Positions 1 to 11,012 of a DNA stretch of 34,009 nucleotides are shown piece by piece. This DNA is from Betaproteobacteria bacterium. GTDB lineage: Bacteria > Pseudomonadota > Gammaproteobacteria > Burkholderiales > JAHFQX01. The position numbers and the translations under genes were made by a program. Location of the stretch: the NCBI GenBank assembly GCA_023259135.1, contig JAHFQX010000029.1, positions 1-34,009 of the forward strand, in the 5' to 3' direction. Under the pieces are notes generated by a model. That model saw nothing but the letters and a program-made list of their open reading frames with translations. It did not search any database and was not told where the DNA came from. Positions within the stretch are counted from its first letter, which is position 1. The number at the start of each line of letters is the position of its first letter.

Positions 1-111
1 ATCAACTTGCCGCAATCAACCCGTACTGATAAGGAGAAAACCCCTGACTTCACCAATCCAACACAGCAAATGCTCACTAATTTCTTAACCCAGGTGTCTC
101 AGAGTCATTGA
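1..111 (+). CDS. possible 3' end of an unrecognised coding sequence, partial at left edge
   Basis: Frame 1 is open from the first base to a TGA at 109-111 (36 sense codons). The peptide is polar and rich in Thr, Gln, Asn and Ser, ending in TQVSQSH. Its codons (ATC, TTG, CAA, TCA, ACT, GAT, AAA) are visibly less GC-rich than those of glyA downstream, which suggests accessory DNA. A sequence resembling an insertion-sequence end follows about 20 bases later, so this could be the tail of a transposase. I cannot assign a family from 36 residues, and a chance open frame is possible. Confidence 0.3.
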   Translation: MNLPQSTRTDKEKTPDFTNPTQQMLTNFLTQVSQSH

Positions 112-131
112 CACATTCCGGCACCGTGGGC

Positions 132-152
132 GCTTTTCAACAGCCTGTTAAG
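132..152. mobile_element. possible insertion-sequence terminal repeat
   Basis: Read on the minus strand this segment gives TTAACAGGCTGTTGAAAAGC. It resembles the CAGGCTGTTGAAAA-type termini I associate with several IS families; this is recall, not a database match. Only one end would lie in the window, so no paired repeat or target duplication can be checked. The rest of 112-331 shows no gene. Near glyA it has a possible -10 hexamer TAAAAT at 293-298 without a convincing -35. Confidence 0.28.
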
Positions 153-331
153 ACAGCCTTTGAGTGTTTTGCGTATCGTATCAAATTTCCCCAAACCCGA
201 CAGATCGAACCTAACGGACCCCGTTCGGCGCCATAGCCGAGAGAGGCCGCCTTTGGAGAGGTGGACGGGCACCGGGTTGGCGGCCGCCGTGATAAAATCC
301 GGCCCTCGTTATCCCAGGACGGCCCAATACA

Positions 332-1576
332 ATGTTCCCACCCCAGCAATCCATCGCCGAATTCGACCCGGATCTGGCCCGCGCCATTGCAGCCGAGGCC
401 CGCCGGCAGGAAGACCATATTGAGTTGATCGCCTCGGAGAACTATGCCAGCCGCCGGGTGCTGGAGGCCCAGGGCTCGGTGTTGACCAACAAGTATGCCG
501 AAGGCTATCCCGGCAAGCGCTATTATGGCGGCTGCGAGTTTGTCGACATCGCCGAGCAGTTGGCCATCGATCGGGCCAAGGCGCTGTTCCATGCCGACTA
601 CGCCAATGTTCAGCCCCACTCCGGCTCCCAGGCCAACGCCGCCGTCTATCTTTCGGTGTTGCAGCCGGGCGACACGATTATGGGCATGTCCCTGGCCCAC
701 GGCGGCCATCTGACCCACGGTTCGCCGGTCAATTTCAGCGGTAAGCTGTTCAAGGTGGTGAGCTACGGGCTGCATCCGGACACTGAGGAGATCGACTACG
801 ACGAGGCCCTGCGCCTAGCCGAGCAGCACAAGCCGAAGATGATTGTGGCGGGGGCCTCGGCCTATTCCCTGGTGATCGACTGGAAGCGCTTCCGTAGCAT
901 CGCCGATGCCGTCGGGGCTTATCTATTCGTGGACATGGCCCATTATGCGGGCCTGGTGGCGGCGGGGATCTATCCTAATCCGGTGGGCATTGCCGATTTC
1001 GTCACGACCACCACCCACAAGACCCTGCGGGGTCCGCGCGGCGGGATGATTCTGGCCAGCAAGGAACTGGAAAAACCTATCGCTTCCACGATTTTCCCCG
1101 GCACCCAGGGGGGACCGCTGATGCATGTGATCGCGGCCAAGGCGGTGGCCTTGAAAGAAGCCATGAGCAAGGAATTCCGGGTTTATCAGGAACTGGTGAT
1201 CGACAATGCCCGGGTGATGGCCAAGGTTTTGCAAGAACGGGGCGTGCGCATTGTTTCGGGGCGTACCGACAGCCACATGTTCCTGGTGGATTTGCGGGCC
1301 AAGGGGTTGACCGGCAAGGAGGCCGAGGAAGCCCTGGGACGCGCCCACATGACGGTCAACAAGAACGCCATTCCCAACGATCCCCAAAAACCCTTCGTCA
1401 CCAGCGGTATTCGCATCGGCACTCCGGCCCTGACCACTCGCGGATTCCAGGAGATCGAGGCGGAGCAGGTGGCGAACTTGATCGTCGACGTGTTGGAGAA
1501 CCGTGACGAGGCGACCCTGCGCCGGGTCGCGGAGGAAGTCCGGACGCTGTGCCGGAAGTTTCCGGTCTACGGCTAA
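332..1576 (+). CDS. glyA: serine hydroxymethyltransferase
   Basis: Cytosolic PLP enzyme that interconverts serine and glycine while charging tetrahydrofolate with a one-carbon unit. The 414-residue product is full length for the bacterial family. The PLP-binding lysine is Lys230 in the [14 protein letters not shown] motif, and the N-terminal [11 protein letters not shown] and [10 protein letters not shown] motifs are intact. The ATG at 332 is the first start before the conserved N-terminus. nrdR, ribD and ribE follow on the same strand with short gaps, an arrangement common in Gammaproteobacteria. A weak -10-like TAAAAT lies about 33 bases upstream. Nothing in the gene looks damaged. Confidence 0.97.
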   Translation: MFPPQQSIAEFDPDLARAIAAEARRQEDHIELIASENYASRRVLEAQGSVLTNKYAEGYPGKRYYGGCEFVDIAEQLAIDRAKALFHADYANVQPHSGSQANAAVYLSVLQPGDTIMGMSLAHGGHLTHGSPVNFSGKLFKVVSYGLHPDTEEIDYDEALRLAEQHKPKMIVAGASAYSLVIDWKRFRSIADAVGAYLFVDMAHYAGLVAAGIYPNPVGIADFVTTTTHKTLRGPRGGMILASKELEKPIASTIFPGTQGGPLMHVIAAKAVALKEAMSKEFRVYQELVIDNARVMAKVLQERGVRIVSGRTDSHMFLVDLRAKGLTGKEAEEALGRAHMTVNKNAIPNDPQKPFVTSGIRIGTPALTTRGFQEIEAEQVANLIVDVLENRDEATLRRVAEEVRTLCRKFPVYG

Positions 1577-1636
1577 TTCCCGCACTCGACAGCCGATGGG
1601 CGGATTCGGAATAATCGGCGTTACCGAGAGGCGGTC

Positions 1637-2119
1637 GTGAAGTGCCCCTTCTGCAAGGGAAGCGAAACCCAGGTGGTGGATTCCCGGGTTTCCGAGGATG
1701 GCGACAGCATTCGCCGCCGCCGCCGTTGCCTGAGCTGCGACAAGCGCTTCACCACTTACGAAACGGTGGAGCTGCGCATGCCCCAGGTGGTGAAGGGCAA
1801 CGACAGCCGGGAGCCCTTCGATCCGGAGAAGCTGCGGATCGGCTTCACTCGTGCGCTGCACAAGCGCCCGGTGTCTACCGAGGCGGTCGATCAAGCCATC
1901 CATCGCATCGCGCAAAAAGCCCTGAGCTACGGAGAGCGGGAAATTCCTTCCCGCGCCATCGGGGAGATGGTGATGCGGGAGCTCTACAGGCTCGACAAGG
2001 TGGCCTATATTCGCTTCGCTTCGGTGTATCGCAGCTTTGAGGACGTGGCGGATTTTCAGGAGGCCATCGCCGAAGTGCAAAAGCCTCCGCGCCGCCGCAA
2101 ATCCCGAAAGACAAGCTGA
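1637..2119 (+). CDS. nrdR: transcriptional repressor NrdR
   Basis: Nucleotide-sensing repressor of ribonucleotide reductase genes. The N-terminal zinc ribbon uses Cys3/Cys6 (CPFC) and Cys31/Cys34 (CLSC), with the characteristic arginine run RRRRR between the pairs. An ATP-cone domain occupies roughly residues 49-139 and a basic tail (PPRRRKSRK) closes the 160-residue protein. Translation starts at GTG 1637, since MKCPFC is the normal NrdR N-terminus. It sits 60 bases after glyA and 2 bases before ribD, so it is probably cotranscribed with both. No nrd gene or NrdR box was seen in this window, so its targets lie elsewhere. Confidence 0.96.
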   Translation: MKCPFCKGSETQVVDSRVSEDGDSIRRRRRCLSCDKRFTTYETVELRMPQVVKGNDSREPFDPEKLRIGFTRALHKRPVSTEAVDQAIHRIAQKALSYGEREIPSRAIGEMVMRELYRLDKVAYIRFASVYRSFEDVADFQEAIAEVQKPPRRRKSRKTS

Positions 2120-2121
2120 CC

Positions 2122-3222
2122 GTGGAGGGCCGCATCGATGCCGGATTCATGGCGCGGGCGCTGCGCCTTGCGGCCCGAGGCTTGTATGGCGCATCTCCGA
2201 ATCCCCGGGTCGGCTGCGTCATCGTCAAGGACGGCATCGTGGTGGGGGAGGGTTTTCACCGCAAGGCCGGAGAACCCCATGCCGAGATTCATGCGCTGGA
2301 ACAAGCCGGGCCGGCCGCTCGGGACGCCGTGGTTTACGTCAGCTTGGAGCCGTGCAGCCATCACGGCCGTACCCCGCCTTGCGCCGACCGGCTGGCGGCG
2401 GCGGGAGTGGGCCGGGTGGTGGCGGCCATGCAAGATCCCAATCCCTTGGTTTGCGGCGCCGGGCTGAGGCGCTTGCAAGACGCGGGTATTGCGGCGGATT
2501 GCGGATTGCTGGAAGCCCAGGCTCGGGAACTCAATCCCGGTTTCGTTTCCCGCATGATTCGAGGGCGGCCGTGGGTGCGGCTGAAGATCGCCGCCAGCCT
2601 GGACGGCAAGACCGCCCTCCTGAACGGCGCCAGCCGCTGGATCACCGGCGCCGCGGCGCGGCGCGACGGCCATCATTGGCGGGCGCGTTCCTGCGCCGTG
2701 CTGACGGGAATCGGCACGGTGCGGGACGACGATCCGCAGCTCACCGTGCGGGCCGTGGAGACTTTCCGCCAGCCCTTGCGAGTGGTGGTGGACAGTCGTT
2801 TGGAGATTGCTCCCGAGGCCCGAGTGCTGCAAGGCGGCGCCCTGGTGGTCACGGCTCAGGCTGAGCCGGCGCGGAGAGCCGTTTTGCGGGAGCGGGGGGT
2901 CGAAGTGCTGGCGCTTCCCAACGGCCGGGGCAAAGTGGACTTGGCGGAGCTCATGAGGGAGTTGGCTCGCCGGGGGATCAACGAAGTGTTGGCGGAAGGC
3001 GGGGCCCGGCTTAACGGGGCGTTGTTGGAAGCCGGGGTGGTGGATGAGTTGGTCGTTTACCTTGCCCCCCGATTGCTGGGCCACCGGGCTCGGGGAATGG
3101 CGGATATTCCCGAACTGCGGACCTTGGATAAGGGCTGGGATTTGCGCTTTGCCGACGTTCGCCAAGTGGGGGCGGATCTACGCTTGCTGGTGCGGCTCGA
3201 AGCTCGTCAGGCCGTGGCCTAG
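2122..3222 (+). CDS. ribD: bifunctional diaminohydroxyphosphoribosylaminopyrimidine deaminase / 5-amino-6-(5-phosphoribosylamino)uracil reductase
   Basis: Catalyses two consecutive steps of riboflavin synthesis, deaminating the pyrimidine produced from GTP and then reducing the ribose side chain with NADPH. The N-terminal deaminase domain has the zinc site HAE (His53-Glu55) and PCSHHGRTPPC (Cys78, Cys87). The reductase domain begins near residue 147 and includes the ASLDGKTAL motif and a C-terminal EGGARLNGALL segment. Length is 366 residues, normal for RibD. The GTG at 2122 is two bases after the nrdR stop and gives the typical FMARALRLAARG start, so translation is probably coupled. Confidence 0.95.
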   Translation: MEGRIDAGFMARALRLAARGLYGASPNPRVGCVIVKDGIVVGEGFHRKAGEPHAEIHALEQAGPAARDAVVYVSLEPCSHHGRTPPCADRLAAAGVGRVVAAMQDPNPLVCGAGLRRLQDAGIAADCGLLEAQARELNPGFVSRMIRGRPWVRLKIAASLDGKTALLNGASRWITGAAARRDGHHWRARSCAVLTGIGTVRDDDPQLTVRAVETFRQPLRVVVDSRLEIAPEARVLQGGALVVTAQAEPARRAVLRERGVEVLALPNGRGKVDLAELMRELARRGINEVLAEGGARLNGALLEAGVVDELVVYLAPRLLGHRARGMADIPELRTLDKGWDLRFADVRQVGADLRLLVRLEARQAVA

Positions 3223-3233
3223 GAAAGGAAAAG

Positions 3234-3848
3234 ATGTTTACCGGAATCATTCAAACCATCGGAAAAATCGTCGGCAGCGAAGCCTTGGATGACGGGATCC
3301 GGTTGCGGATCGATGCTGGTGCGCCGTTTCTCGCCGATGTGGGAGTGGGGGACAGCATTGCGGTGGAGGGGGCGTGTCTGACGGCGGTCAAAATCGACGG
3401 CGGGGTGTTTGCCGTGGAGGTGTCCCGGGAAACCCTGGATTGCACCGTGGGCTTCCCTCCGGCGGGCGAAGTCAATCTGGAGAAGGCGCTGCGGCTGAGC
3501 GACCGGCTGGGAGGGCATTGGGTGACCGGTCACGTGGACGGGGTGGGCGCGGTGCGGGTATTTGAGGCGGTAGGGGAGTCCCATCGGCTGGTGGTGGAGG
3601 TCCCGGCCTCGTTGGCAAAATATATCGTCCGGAAAGGATCGGTGACCATCAACGGCGTCAGCCTTACCGTCAATGAGGCGGAAGGTTTGCGGTTCGCGGT
3701 GAACCTCATCCCCCATACCCTGCAGGCCACCACATTGAAACGCTTAGAGCCGGGGAAAAGGGTGAATCTGGAAATTGATCTGCTGGCCCGTTACCTGGAG
3801 CGCATGCTGCTGGAGCAGCGCTCGGGCGGCTCTGGCCAGGGGAGTTAA
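3234..3848 (+). CDS. ribE: riboflavin synthase, alpha subunit
   Basis: Dismutates two 6,7-dimethyl-8-ribityllumazines to riboflavin. The 204-residue protein shows the two tandem lumazine-binding repeats of the family, about residues 1-97 (MFTGIIQTIG, VEGACLT, VEVSRETL) and 98-195 (GHWVTGHVDGVG, INGVSLTVN, IPHTLQATT). A purine-rich AGGAAAGGAAAAG lies directly before the ATG, 11 bases after ribD. The gene ends the plus-strand operon: its TAA at 3846-3848 overlaps the stop codon of fur on the opposite strand. ribBA and ribH, often next in line, are not present here. Confidence 0.95.
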   Translation: MFTGIIQTIGKIVGSEALDDGIRLRIDAGAPFLADVGVGDSIAVEGACLTAVKIDGGVFAVEVSRETLDCTVGFPPAGEVNLEKALRLSDRLGGHWVTGHVDGVGAVRVFEAVGESHRLVVEVPASLAKYIVRKGSVTINGVSLTVNEAEGLRFAVNLIPHTLQATTLKRLEPGKRVNLEIDLLARYLERMLLEQRSGGSGQGS

Positions 3849-4279
3849 CCCCGGTCGGGGCGATAAGGGCAGGGATTTTTAGTGCAGTCCGCGTACAGGT
3901 ATAGGGAGTGGGCGCTGATGGCGAATCCGCGTTTCGCGGCGATTTGGTTTTGGCGCTGCTCGATTTGGGCATCGTAAAATTCCTCGACCCGGCCGCATTG
4001 CAGACAGACCAGATGATCGTGATGCCCGCCCTGGTTGAGTTCGTAGACCGCCTTGCCGCCTTCGAAGTGATGCCGCACCAGCAGACCCGCCTGCTCGAAC
4101 TGGGTCAATACCCGGTAGACCGTCGCTAGGCCGACATCGAGCCCTTCCTGCATCAGCAATTTGTAAACTTCCTCGGCGGATAGATGGCGTACTTCGGTGT
4201 TTTCGAAGAGATTGAGGATTTTGAGGCGCGGCAGGGTAACCTTGAGCCCGATATTCTTAAGGTCGCTGGAAGTGCCCAT
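3845..4279 (-). CDS. fur: ferric uptake regulator Fur
   Basis: Iron-dependent DNA-binding repressor. The N-terminal winged helix contains GLKVTLPRLKIL and the recognition-helix region GLATVYRVLTQFE; the dimerisation domain carries the metal motifs HHDHLVC, the CLQC pair and a C-terminal CTKNPC. I place the start at the ATG at 4279 (MGTSSDLKNIGLKV, 144 residues), matching the family N-terminus. An upstream in-frame GTG at 4300 would add seven residues. The gene is divergent from bamE and converges on ribE with overlapping stop codons. A possible -10 TATGAT lies upstream at about 4312-4317 on the minus strand. No clear Fur box was seen, so autoregulation is not shown. Confidence 0.95.
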   Translation of the reverse strand: MGTSSDLKNIGLKVTLPRLKILNLFENTEVRHLSAEEVYKLLMQEGLDVGLATVYRVLTQFEQAGLLVRHHFEGGKAVYELNQGGHHDHLVCLQCGRVEEFYDAQIEQRQNQIAAKRGFAISAHSLYLYADCTKNPCPYRPDRG

Positions 4280-4326
4280 GATGGCGGGTGCTGTAGTCAC
4301 TGCGAGGTTCGGTTATCATAGCCCTT

Positions 4327-4343
4327 TTCCCAGGGGTTGGGAA
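4327..4343. repeat. inverted repeat between fur and bamE
   Basis: TTCCCA and TGGGAA form perfect 6-base arms around a 5-base spacer (GGGGT). The site lies in the divergent promoter region and could be an operator or chance. It does not match a Fur box. Confidence 0.3.
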
Positions 4344-4394
4344 TCTGCGGCCCGCGTCGGCTCAGGCTTTTCCGGACATCTTTATTCCTCATTC

Positions 4395-5607
<1,213 letters not shown>

Positions 5608-5616
5608 CATCGTTTT

Positions 5617-5646
5617 AGCGGGACGGGATTTTCCTGTCCCGCTTTT
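5617..5646 (+). terminator. hairpin with short T run in the carAB leader (terminator or attenuator)
   Basis: AGCGGGAC at 5617-5624 pairs with GTCCCGCT at 5636-5643, with further partial pairing inside; the T run covers 5643-5646. The hairpin lies downstream of the TATAAT promoter and upstream of carA. It may stop readthrough from bamE-dapB or act as an attenuator in the carA leader. Confidence 0.55.
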
Positions 5647-5684
5647 CACGTCGCCCCTCGAATCGAGAGTCCCTGGATACTGCC

Positions 5685-6812
5685 GTGTCGAAACCTTCCC
5701 CCGCCTTGCTCGCCTTGGCCGACGGCGCCGTCTTCAGAGGCGAATCCATCGGCGCTCCGGGCTTGGCCAGCGGCGAGGTGGTGTTCAATACCGCCATGAC
5801 CGGTTACCAGGAAATCCTGACCGATCCTTCCTATTGCCGGCAAATCGTCACCCTCACCTATCCCCATATTGGTAATACGGGCATCAATCCAGAGGATATG
5901 GAAGCCGATCGGATTTTTGCCGCCGGTTTGGTGGTGCGGGATGTTCCGCCGCGTTTCAGCAACTGGCGGGCCAGCCGGGATCTGCCGGGCTATCTGGAAG
6001 AGCAAGGGGTGGTGGCGATCTCGGGCATCGACACCCGCAAGCTGACTCGCATATTGCGGGAACGGGGCGCCCAGAGCGGGGCCATCCTAACCGGGTCCGA
6101 CGATGCCGAGGCAGCCATCGCCGCGGCCCGGGCGTTTCCCGGTCTAGCCGGAATGGATTTGGCCAAGGTGGTGAGTTGCGCGCAAGCCTATGCCTGGGAA
6201 GAAGGGGAATGGGCGCTGGGCTCGGGTTATTCCCGGCCCGCGGCGGGGCGCTTTCGCGTGGCGGCCCTGGATTTCGGGATGAAGCGCAACATTCTGCGGA
6301 AACTGGCGGCTCGGGGCTGCCGGGTGACGGTGCTGCCCGCCCAAAGCTCCGCGGAGGAGGTGCTGGCTTTGCGTCCCCATGGGGTATTCCTGTCCAACGG
6401 ACCGGGGGATCCCGAACCCTGCGATTATGCCGTGGCGGCCATCCGGCGCATTCTCGCCGCGGGCATACCCACCTTCGGCATTTGCCTGGGCCATCAACTC
6501 ATGGGCTTGGCCTCGGGAGGGCGCACCGTCAAGATGAAATTCGGCCATCACGGCGCCAATCATCCGGTGCTGGAAGTGGACAGCGGGCGAGTCGCCATCA
6601 CCAGCCAGAACCACGGATTCGCGGTGGACCCCGATAGCTTGCCCGCCACCGCCCGGATAACCCATGTCTCCTTGTTCGACGGCAGCTTGCAGGGATTTTC
6701 CCGCACCGATTGTCCGGCGTTTTGCTTTCAAGGACATCCCGAGGCCAGCCCCGGGCCCCACGACATCGACTATTTGTTCGATCGTTTCATCCGCTTGATG
6801 GAACAAGCGTAA
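5685..6812 (+). CDS. carA: carbamoyl-phosphate synthase, small (glutaminase) subunit
   Basis: Hydrolyses glutamine and channels ammonia to CarB for carbamoyl phosphate, the precursor of pyrimidines and arginine. The N-terminal CarA-specific domain covers roughly residues 1-185. The class I glutamine amidotransferase domain follows, with [11 protein letters not shown], nucleophile Cys267 in GICLGHQ, and the His/Glu pair in [10 protein letters not shown]. The 375-residue length matches the family. The start is GTG 5685, giving a normal N-terminus ([17 protein letters not shown]). carB follows after 20 bases, and the two form a unit behind the promoter at 5578-5607. Confidence 0.97.
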   Translation: MSKPSPALLALADGAVFRGESIGAPGLASGEVVFNTAMTGYQEILTDPSYCRQIVTLTYPHIGNTGINPEDMEADRIFAAGLVVRDVPPRFSNWRASRDLPGYLEEQGVVAISGIDTRKLTRILRERGAQSGAILTGSDDAEAAIAAARAFPGLAGMDLAKVVSCAQAYAWEEGEWALGSGYSRPAAGRFRVAALDFGMKRNILRKLAARGCRVTVLPAQSSAEEVLALRPHGVFLSNGPGDPEPCDYAVAAIRRILAAGIPTFGICLGHQLMGLASGGRTVKMKFGHHGANHPVLEVDSGRVAITSQNHGFAVDPDSLPATARITHVSLFDGSLQGFSRTDCPAFCFQGHPEASPGPHDIDYLFDRFIRLMEQA

Positions 6813-6832
6813 AGAGACCCCGCCTCCCTCCC

Positions 6833-9800
6833 ATGCCTAAGCGCGCCGACATCCGATCCATCCTCATCCTGGGGGCCGGTCCCATCATCATCGGCCAAGC
6901 CTGCGAGTTCGATTATTCCGGAGCCCAGGCTTGCAAGGCACTGCGGGAGGAGGGTTACCGGGTGGTGCTGGTGAATTCCAATCCCGCCACCATCATGACC
7001 GATCCGGAAATGGCGGACGCTACCTATATCGAGCCGGTGCAGTGGCAGATGGTGGAGCGCATCATCGAAAAAGAGCGGCCGGACGCTTTGCTGCCCACCA
7101 TGGGCGGACAGACGGCCCTCAATTGCGCCCTGGATTTGGCCAAGCAAGGCGTGTTGGAACGCTATGGCGTCGAACTGATCGGAGCCAGCCGCGAGGCCAT
7201 CGACAAGGCGGAGGACCGGGAGAAGTTCAAGGAAGCGATGCGCCGCATCGGTTTATCCTGCGCTCGCTCGGCCATCGCGCACAGCCTGGAGGAGGCACTG
7301 CAAGTCCAGGTGGCCATCGGATTTCCCACCATCATCCGGCCTTCCTTCACCCTCGGAGGCAGCGGCGGGGGCATCGCCTATAACCGCGAGGAATTCGCCG
7401 CCATCTGCGAACAAGGACTCAAGGCTTCACCCACCCGGGAGTTGCTGATCGAGGAGTCGGTGATCGGCTGGAAGGAGTTCGAGATGGAGGTGGTGCGAGA
7501 TAAGCGGGATAACTGCATCATCATCTGCTCCATCGAAAACCTGGATCCCATGGGGGTCCACACCGGCGATTCGATTACCGTGGCTCCCGCCCAGACCCTC
7601 ACCGACAAGGAATATCAGCGGATGCGGGACGCATCCATCGCGGTGCTGCGGGAGATCGGCGTGGACACCGGCGGCTCGAATGTCCAGTTTGCCATTAATC
7701 CCCAGGATGGGCGGATGCTGGTGATCGAGATGAATCCCCGGGTATCCCGCTCCAGCGCCCTGGCCTCCAAGGCGACCGGCTTCCCCATCGCCAAGGTGGC
7801 CGCCAAGCTGGCGGTAGGTTACACCTTGGACGAGCTCAAGAACGAAATTACCGGCGGAGCGACTCCGGCATCCTTCGAGCCCACCATTGACTACGTGGTG
7901 ACCAAGGTCCCTCGTTTCGCCTTCGAGAAATTTCCCCAAGCCAATGATCGGCTGACGACCCAGATGAAATCGGTGGGGGAGGTCATGGCCATTGGCCGGA
8001 CCTTCCAGGAGTCCTTGCAAAAAGCGCTGCGGGGGTTGGAAACCGGGCGGGACGGATTCGACGAGCGCGGCGCCGATCTGGAGGCTATCGAGGCCGAACT
8101 GGCGGATCCCGGCCCGGAGCGGCTATGGTATGTGGCCGATGCTTTCCGGCAAGGGCTGTCCTTGGAGCAGATTCGCCAGTTGAGTCACATCGACCCCTGG
8201 TTTCTTGCGCAGATCGAGGATTTGATCGCCCAGGAAAGAAGTTTGGCGGGCCGTCGGCTGGAGGAGCTGGGGGCTGGGGAGTTGCGCCTGCTGAAGCGTT
8301 CCGGGTTCTCCGACCGGCGCTTGGCCAAGCTGTTGGACGCCACCCCGGACGCGGTGATCCGGCAACGACATGCCCTGGGGGTGCGGCCGGTTTACAAGCG
8401 GGTGGATACTTGCGCGGGGGAATTCGACACCCGCACCGCTTATCTATACTCCAGCTACGAGGAAGAGTGCGAGGCGCGGCCCACCGGTCGCCCCAAGATT
8501 ATGGTGCTGGGAGGCGGGCCGAACCGTATCGGCCAGGGCATCGAATTCGACTATTGCTGCGTCCACGCCGCCTATGCCCTGCGGGAGATGGGTTACGAGA
8601 CCATCATGGTCAATTGCAATCCCGAGACGGTTTCCACTGATTACGATACTTCGGACCGGCTTTACTTCGAGCCCCTCACTCTGGAGGACGTGCTGGAGAT
8701 TACGGCGGTGGAGCGGCCCGTCGGGGTCATCGTTCAGTATGGGGGCCAAACCCCCCTGAAGCTGGCGCGGGATCTGGAGGCTCACGGCGTCCCCATTATC
8801 GGCACCAGCCCGGACAGTATTGATCAGGCGGAAGATCGGGAGCGTTTTCAGCAGCTCCTGAACCGGCTGAAATTGAAGCAACCCCCCAATCGAACCGCGC
8901 GCAATCCTCAGCAGGCTTTGAAACATGCCGATGCCATCGGTTATCCCCTGGTGGTCCGCCCCAGTTACGTGCTGGGGGGGCGCGCTATGGAGATCGTTCA
9001 CGAGGCGCGGGATCTGGAGCGCTATATGCGGGAAGCGGTGAAGGTTTCCAACGAATCTCCGGTGTTGCTGGACCGCTTCTTGAACGATGCCACCGAGGTT
9101 GACGTGGATGCCGTAAGCGATGGCGAAACGGTGCTGATCGGCGGAATCATGGAGCATATCGAGCAGGCCGGGGTCCATTCCGGAGATTCGGCCTGTTCGC
9201 TGCCGCCTTTCAGCTTGCCGGCGGAATTGCAGGATGAGCTGCGCCGCCAGACGGTGGTCATGGCTCGGGCCTTGAAAGTGGTCGGCTTGATGAATGTGCA
9301 GTTCGCCATTCAGGGCGGGACGGTGTATGTGCTGGAGGTGAATCCCCGGGCTTCCCGCACCGTGCCCTACGTCTCCAAGGCCACCGGCCTGCCGTTGGCC
9401 AAGATCGGGGCCCGCTGCATGGTAGGCAACAGCCTGACCGAGCAGGGAGCCGAAAAAGAAGTGGTGCCCCATTATTACTCGGTCAAGGAGGCGGTATTTC
9501 CTTTTATCAAGTTTCCCGGCGCGGACTCGATCCTGGGTCCCGAGATGAAATCCACCGGCGAGGTCATGGGAGTGGGGATGACTTTTCCCGAGGCTTTCGT
9601 CAAGTCTCAACTGGCGGCCGGAGAGCGGCTGCCCCAGTCGGGCAAAGTGTTCATCAGTGTGCGGCAATCGGATAAACCCAAGGTGGTGGAAATTGCCCGT
9701 ACCCTTGCCGACCTGGGATTTGGCTTGTACGCTACTCGAGGCACGGCGGCTTATCTTGCCGAGGCGGGCCTGAAGGTGGCGCCGGTCAACAAGGTGGCGG

Positions 9801-10069
9801 AAGGCCGCCCCCATGTGGTGGACATGATCAAGAACGGGGAAATCGCGCTGATCATCAATACGGTGGAAGACCGCCGCAGCGCGATTCACGATTCTTATTC
9901 GATCCGACACGCGGCGCTGCAGGGACGCATTACCTATTACACGACTTTGGCCGGGGCTCGGGCTGCTTGCACCGGCATACAGCATATGCGGGAGTTGAGA
10001 CCCTACGATTTGCAAGGGCTGCATCGCGCCCTGTCGGGGGAAAACCCCGCGGCGGGCGATGGAGCCTGA
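6833..10069 (+). CDS. carB: carbamoyl-phosphate synthase, large subunit
   Basis: Synthase subunit that makes carbamoyl phosphate from bicarbonate, ammonia and two ATP. From ATG 6833 ([22 protein letters not shown]) it is 1078 residues, close to the usual 1070-1080. Two homologous ATP-grasp halves are evident: the first has [18 protein letters not shown] and [12 protein letters not shown], the second has [18 protein letters not shown] and [12 protein letters not shown]. The C-terminal MGS-like allosteric domain starts near residue 940 ([12 protein letters not shown]) and ends with a short tail. The open frame extends upstream into carA, but the ATG after the carA stop is the clear start. Confidence 0.97.
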   Translation: MPKRADIRSILILGAGPIIIGQACEFDYSGAQACKALREEGYRVVLVNSNPATIMTDPEMADATYIEPVQWQMVERIIEKERPDALLPTMGGQTALNCALDLAKQGVLERYGVELIGASREAIDKAEDREKFKEAMRRIGLSCARSAIAHSLEEALQVQVAIGFPTIIRPSFTLGGSGGGIAYNREEFAAICEQGLKASPTRELLIEESVIGWKEFEMEVVRDKRDNCIIICSIENLDPMGVHTGDSITVAPAQTLTDKEYQRMRDASIAVLREIGVDTGGSNVQFAINPQDGRMLVIEMNPRVSRSSALASKATGFPIAKVAAKLAVGYTLDELKNEITGGATPASFEPTIDYVVTKVPRFAFEKFPQANDRLTTQMKSVGEVMAIGRTFQESLQKALRGLETGRDGFDERGADLEAIEAELADPGPERLWYVADAFRQGLSLEQIRQLSHIDPWFLAQIEDLIAQERSLAGRRLEELGAGELRLLKRSGFSDRRLAKLLDATPDAVIRQRHALGVRPVYKRVDTCAGEFDTRTAYLYSSYEEECEARPTGRPKIMVLGGGPNRIGQGIEFDYCCVHAAYALREMGYETIMVNCNPETVSTDYDTSDRLYFEPLTLEDVLEITAVERPVGVIVQYGGQTPLKLARDLEAHGVPIIGTSPDSIDQAEDRERFQQLLNRLKLKQPPNRTARNPQQALKHADAIGYPLVVRPSYVLGGRAMEIVHEARDLERYMREAVKVSNESPVLLDRFLNDATEVDVDAVSDGETVLIGGIMEHIEQAGVHSGDSACSLPPFSLPAELQDELRRQTVVMARALKVVGLMNVQFAIQGGTVYVLEVNPRASRTVPYVSKATGLPLAKIGARCMVGNSLTEQGAEKEVVPHYYSVKEAVFPFIKFPGADSILGPEMKSTGEVMGVGMTFPEAFVKSQLAAGERLPQSGKVFISVRQSDKPKVVEIARTLADLGFGLYATRGTAAYLAEAGLKVAPVNKVAEGRPHVVDMIKNGEIALIINTVEDRRSAIHDSYSIRHAALQGRITYYTTLAGARAACTGIQHMRELRPYDLQGLHRALSGENPAAGDGA

Positions 10070-10089
10070 TTATTCGGGAGGAATGGTAC

Positions 10090-10566
10090 GTGAGCAGAAT
10101 ACCCTTGACGGTGACCGGAGCGGAGCAACTGCGGGCCGAATTGCACCACCTTAAAACGGTGGCGCGGCCCGAGGTGATCGCGGCCATCGCCGAAGCGCGC
10201 TCCCATGGAGATCTGTCGGAAAACGCGGAATATGACGCCGCCAAGGAAAGGCAGAGCTTCATCGAAGGACGCATCGCGGATCTGGAGGGAAAATTGGCCA
10301 ATGCCCAGATCATCAATCCCGCCCTGTTGGACGCCGACGGCTGTTGTGTGTTCGGGGCTACCGTCGAATTGGAGGATATGGGCAATCGGGAGGTGGTCAC
10401 CTATCAGATTGTCGGCGAGGATGAGGCCGATATCAAAGCCGGCAAGATCTTCGTGGGCTCTCCCATTGCGCGGGCGCTGATTGGCAAATATCCCGGCGAG
10501 GTGGTGGAAGTTCATGCCCCCAGCGGCGTGCGGGAGTATGAAATCCTCGACGTCAAATACATCTGA
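10090..10566 (+). CDS. greA: transcription elongation factor GreA
   Basis: Rescues backtracked RNA polymerase by stimulating transcript cleavage. From GTG 10090 it encodes 158 residues, the standard GreA length. The coiled-coil tip is conserved ([22 protein letters not shown] contains the acidic residues that enter the polymerase channel), and the C-terminal FKBP-like domain ends in [10 protein letters not shown] strong Shine-Dalgarno GGGAGG lies 8 bases upstream. The frame is open further upstream inside carB but without a plausible ribosome site. Probably cotranscribed with carAB (20-base gap). Confidence 0.95.
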   Translation: MSRIPLTVTGAEQLRAELHHLKTVARPEVIAAIAEARSHGDLSENAEYDAAKERQSFIEGRIADLEGKLANAQIINPALLDADGCCVFGATVELEDMGNREVVTYQIVGEDEADIKAGKIFVGSPIARALIGKYPGEVVEVHAPSGVREYEILDVKYI

Positions 10567-10672
10567 AGCGGTGCTACCGGGGAAAGCGGCCGTGCGGGTC
10601 TTTGGATTGCGGCGCATTGCGCTGACCCTTTGTGCGGAGTGTGCTGGGCGGGATTTTGGTCTGGCGGGGGGA

Positions 10673-10981
10673 TCAGTGGTTCGGCAGGATCAACCGGGCA
10701 TCTTTTGCCGCTCTGTAGAGCACTAGTATGGCGCCGATGATTTGGACCGGCGCGGCATCGAGCCGGGCGCCCAGATCCTCCAGCAGCGCAGTCCGGTCTG
10801 TCTGCCCGATGCCGGCTGCCTTGACCTTGACGGGTTCATGGTGTTTCAGATTCCGCTCCAGTTCCCGGAGCACCGCCGGCGTCAGGCCGGCTTGGCCTAT
10901 CCGGATCACGGGATCCAAGTGATGGGCGCGGGCCTTGAGGAAACGGCGTTGGGCGGCGGCGAGGGGGGACATGATGGACAT
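10673..10981 (-). CDS. yhbY: ribosome assembly RNA-binding protein YhbY (CRM domain)
   Basis: Small CRM-domain protein that associates with pre-50S particles. The 102 residues include the family pattern LKARAHHLDPVIRIGQAGLT, ELERNLKHHEPVKVK and the C-terminal GAILVLYRAAKDARLILP. Two Met codons, at 10981 and 10972, could both serve as start; the longer form is given. The gene is divergent from rlmE with 31 bases between starts, so their promoters must overlap or extend into each other. The yhbY/rlmE pairing is widely conserved in Proteobacteria and fits their shared role in large-subunit maturation. The 106 bases between greA and this stop show nothing. Confidence 0.93.
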   Translation of the reverse strand: MSIMSPLAAAQRRFLKARAHHLDPVIRIGQAGLTPAVLRELERNLKHHEPVKVKAAGIGQTDRTALLEDLGARLDAAPVQIIGAILVLYRAAKDARLILPNH

Positions 10982-11012
10982 GGATAACCCAGGCGGGACG
11001 GCAGTCTAGCCG

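Noticed and set aside
270-298. Full sigma-70 promoter upstream of glyA
   Set aside because: TAAAAT at 293-298 is plausible as a -10, but no -35-like hexamer lies at 16-18 bases.
137-775. Minus-strand 212-codon open frame overlapping the start of glyA
   Set aside because: It lies mostly antisense to the well-supported glyA gene, and its composition (many H, G, A, Q) is typical of antisense frames in GC-rich genes.
4327-4343. Inverted repeat upstream of fur as a Fur box
   Set aside because: TTCCCA-N5-TGGGAA does not resemble the AT-rich GATAAT-type Fur consensus.
8444-10024. 526-codon minus-strand open frame inside carB
   Set aside because: Antisense shadow of carB, rich in His, Gln and Arg, with no domain pattern; carB is fully conserved across it.
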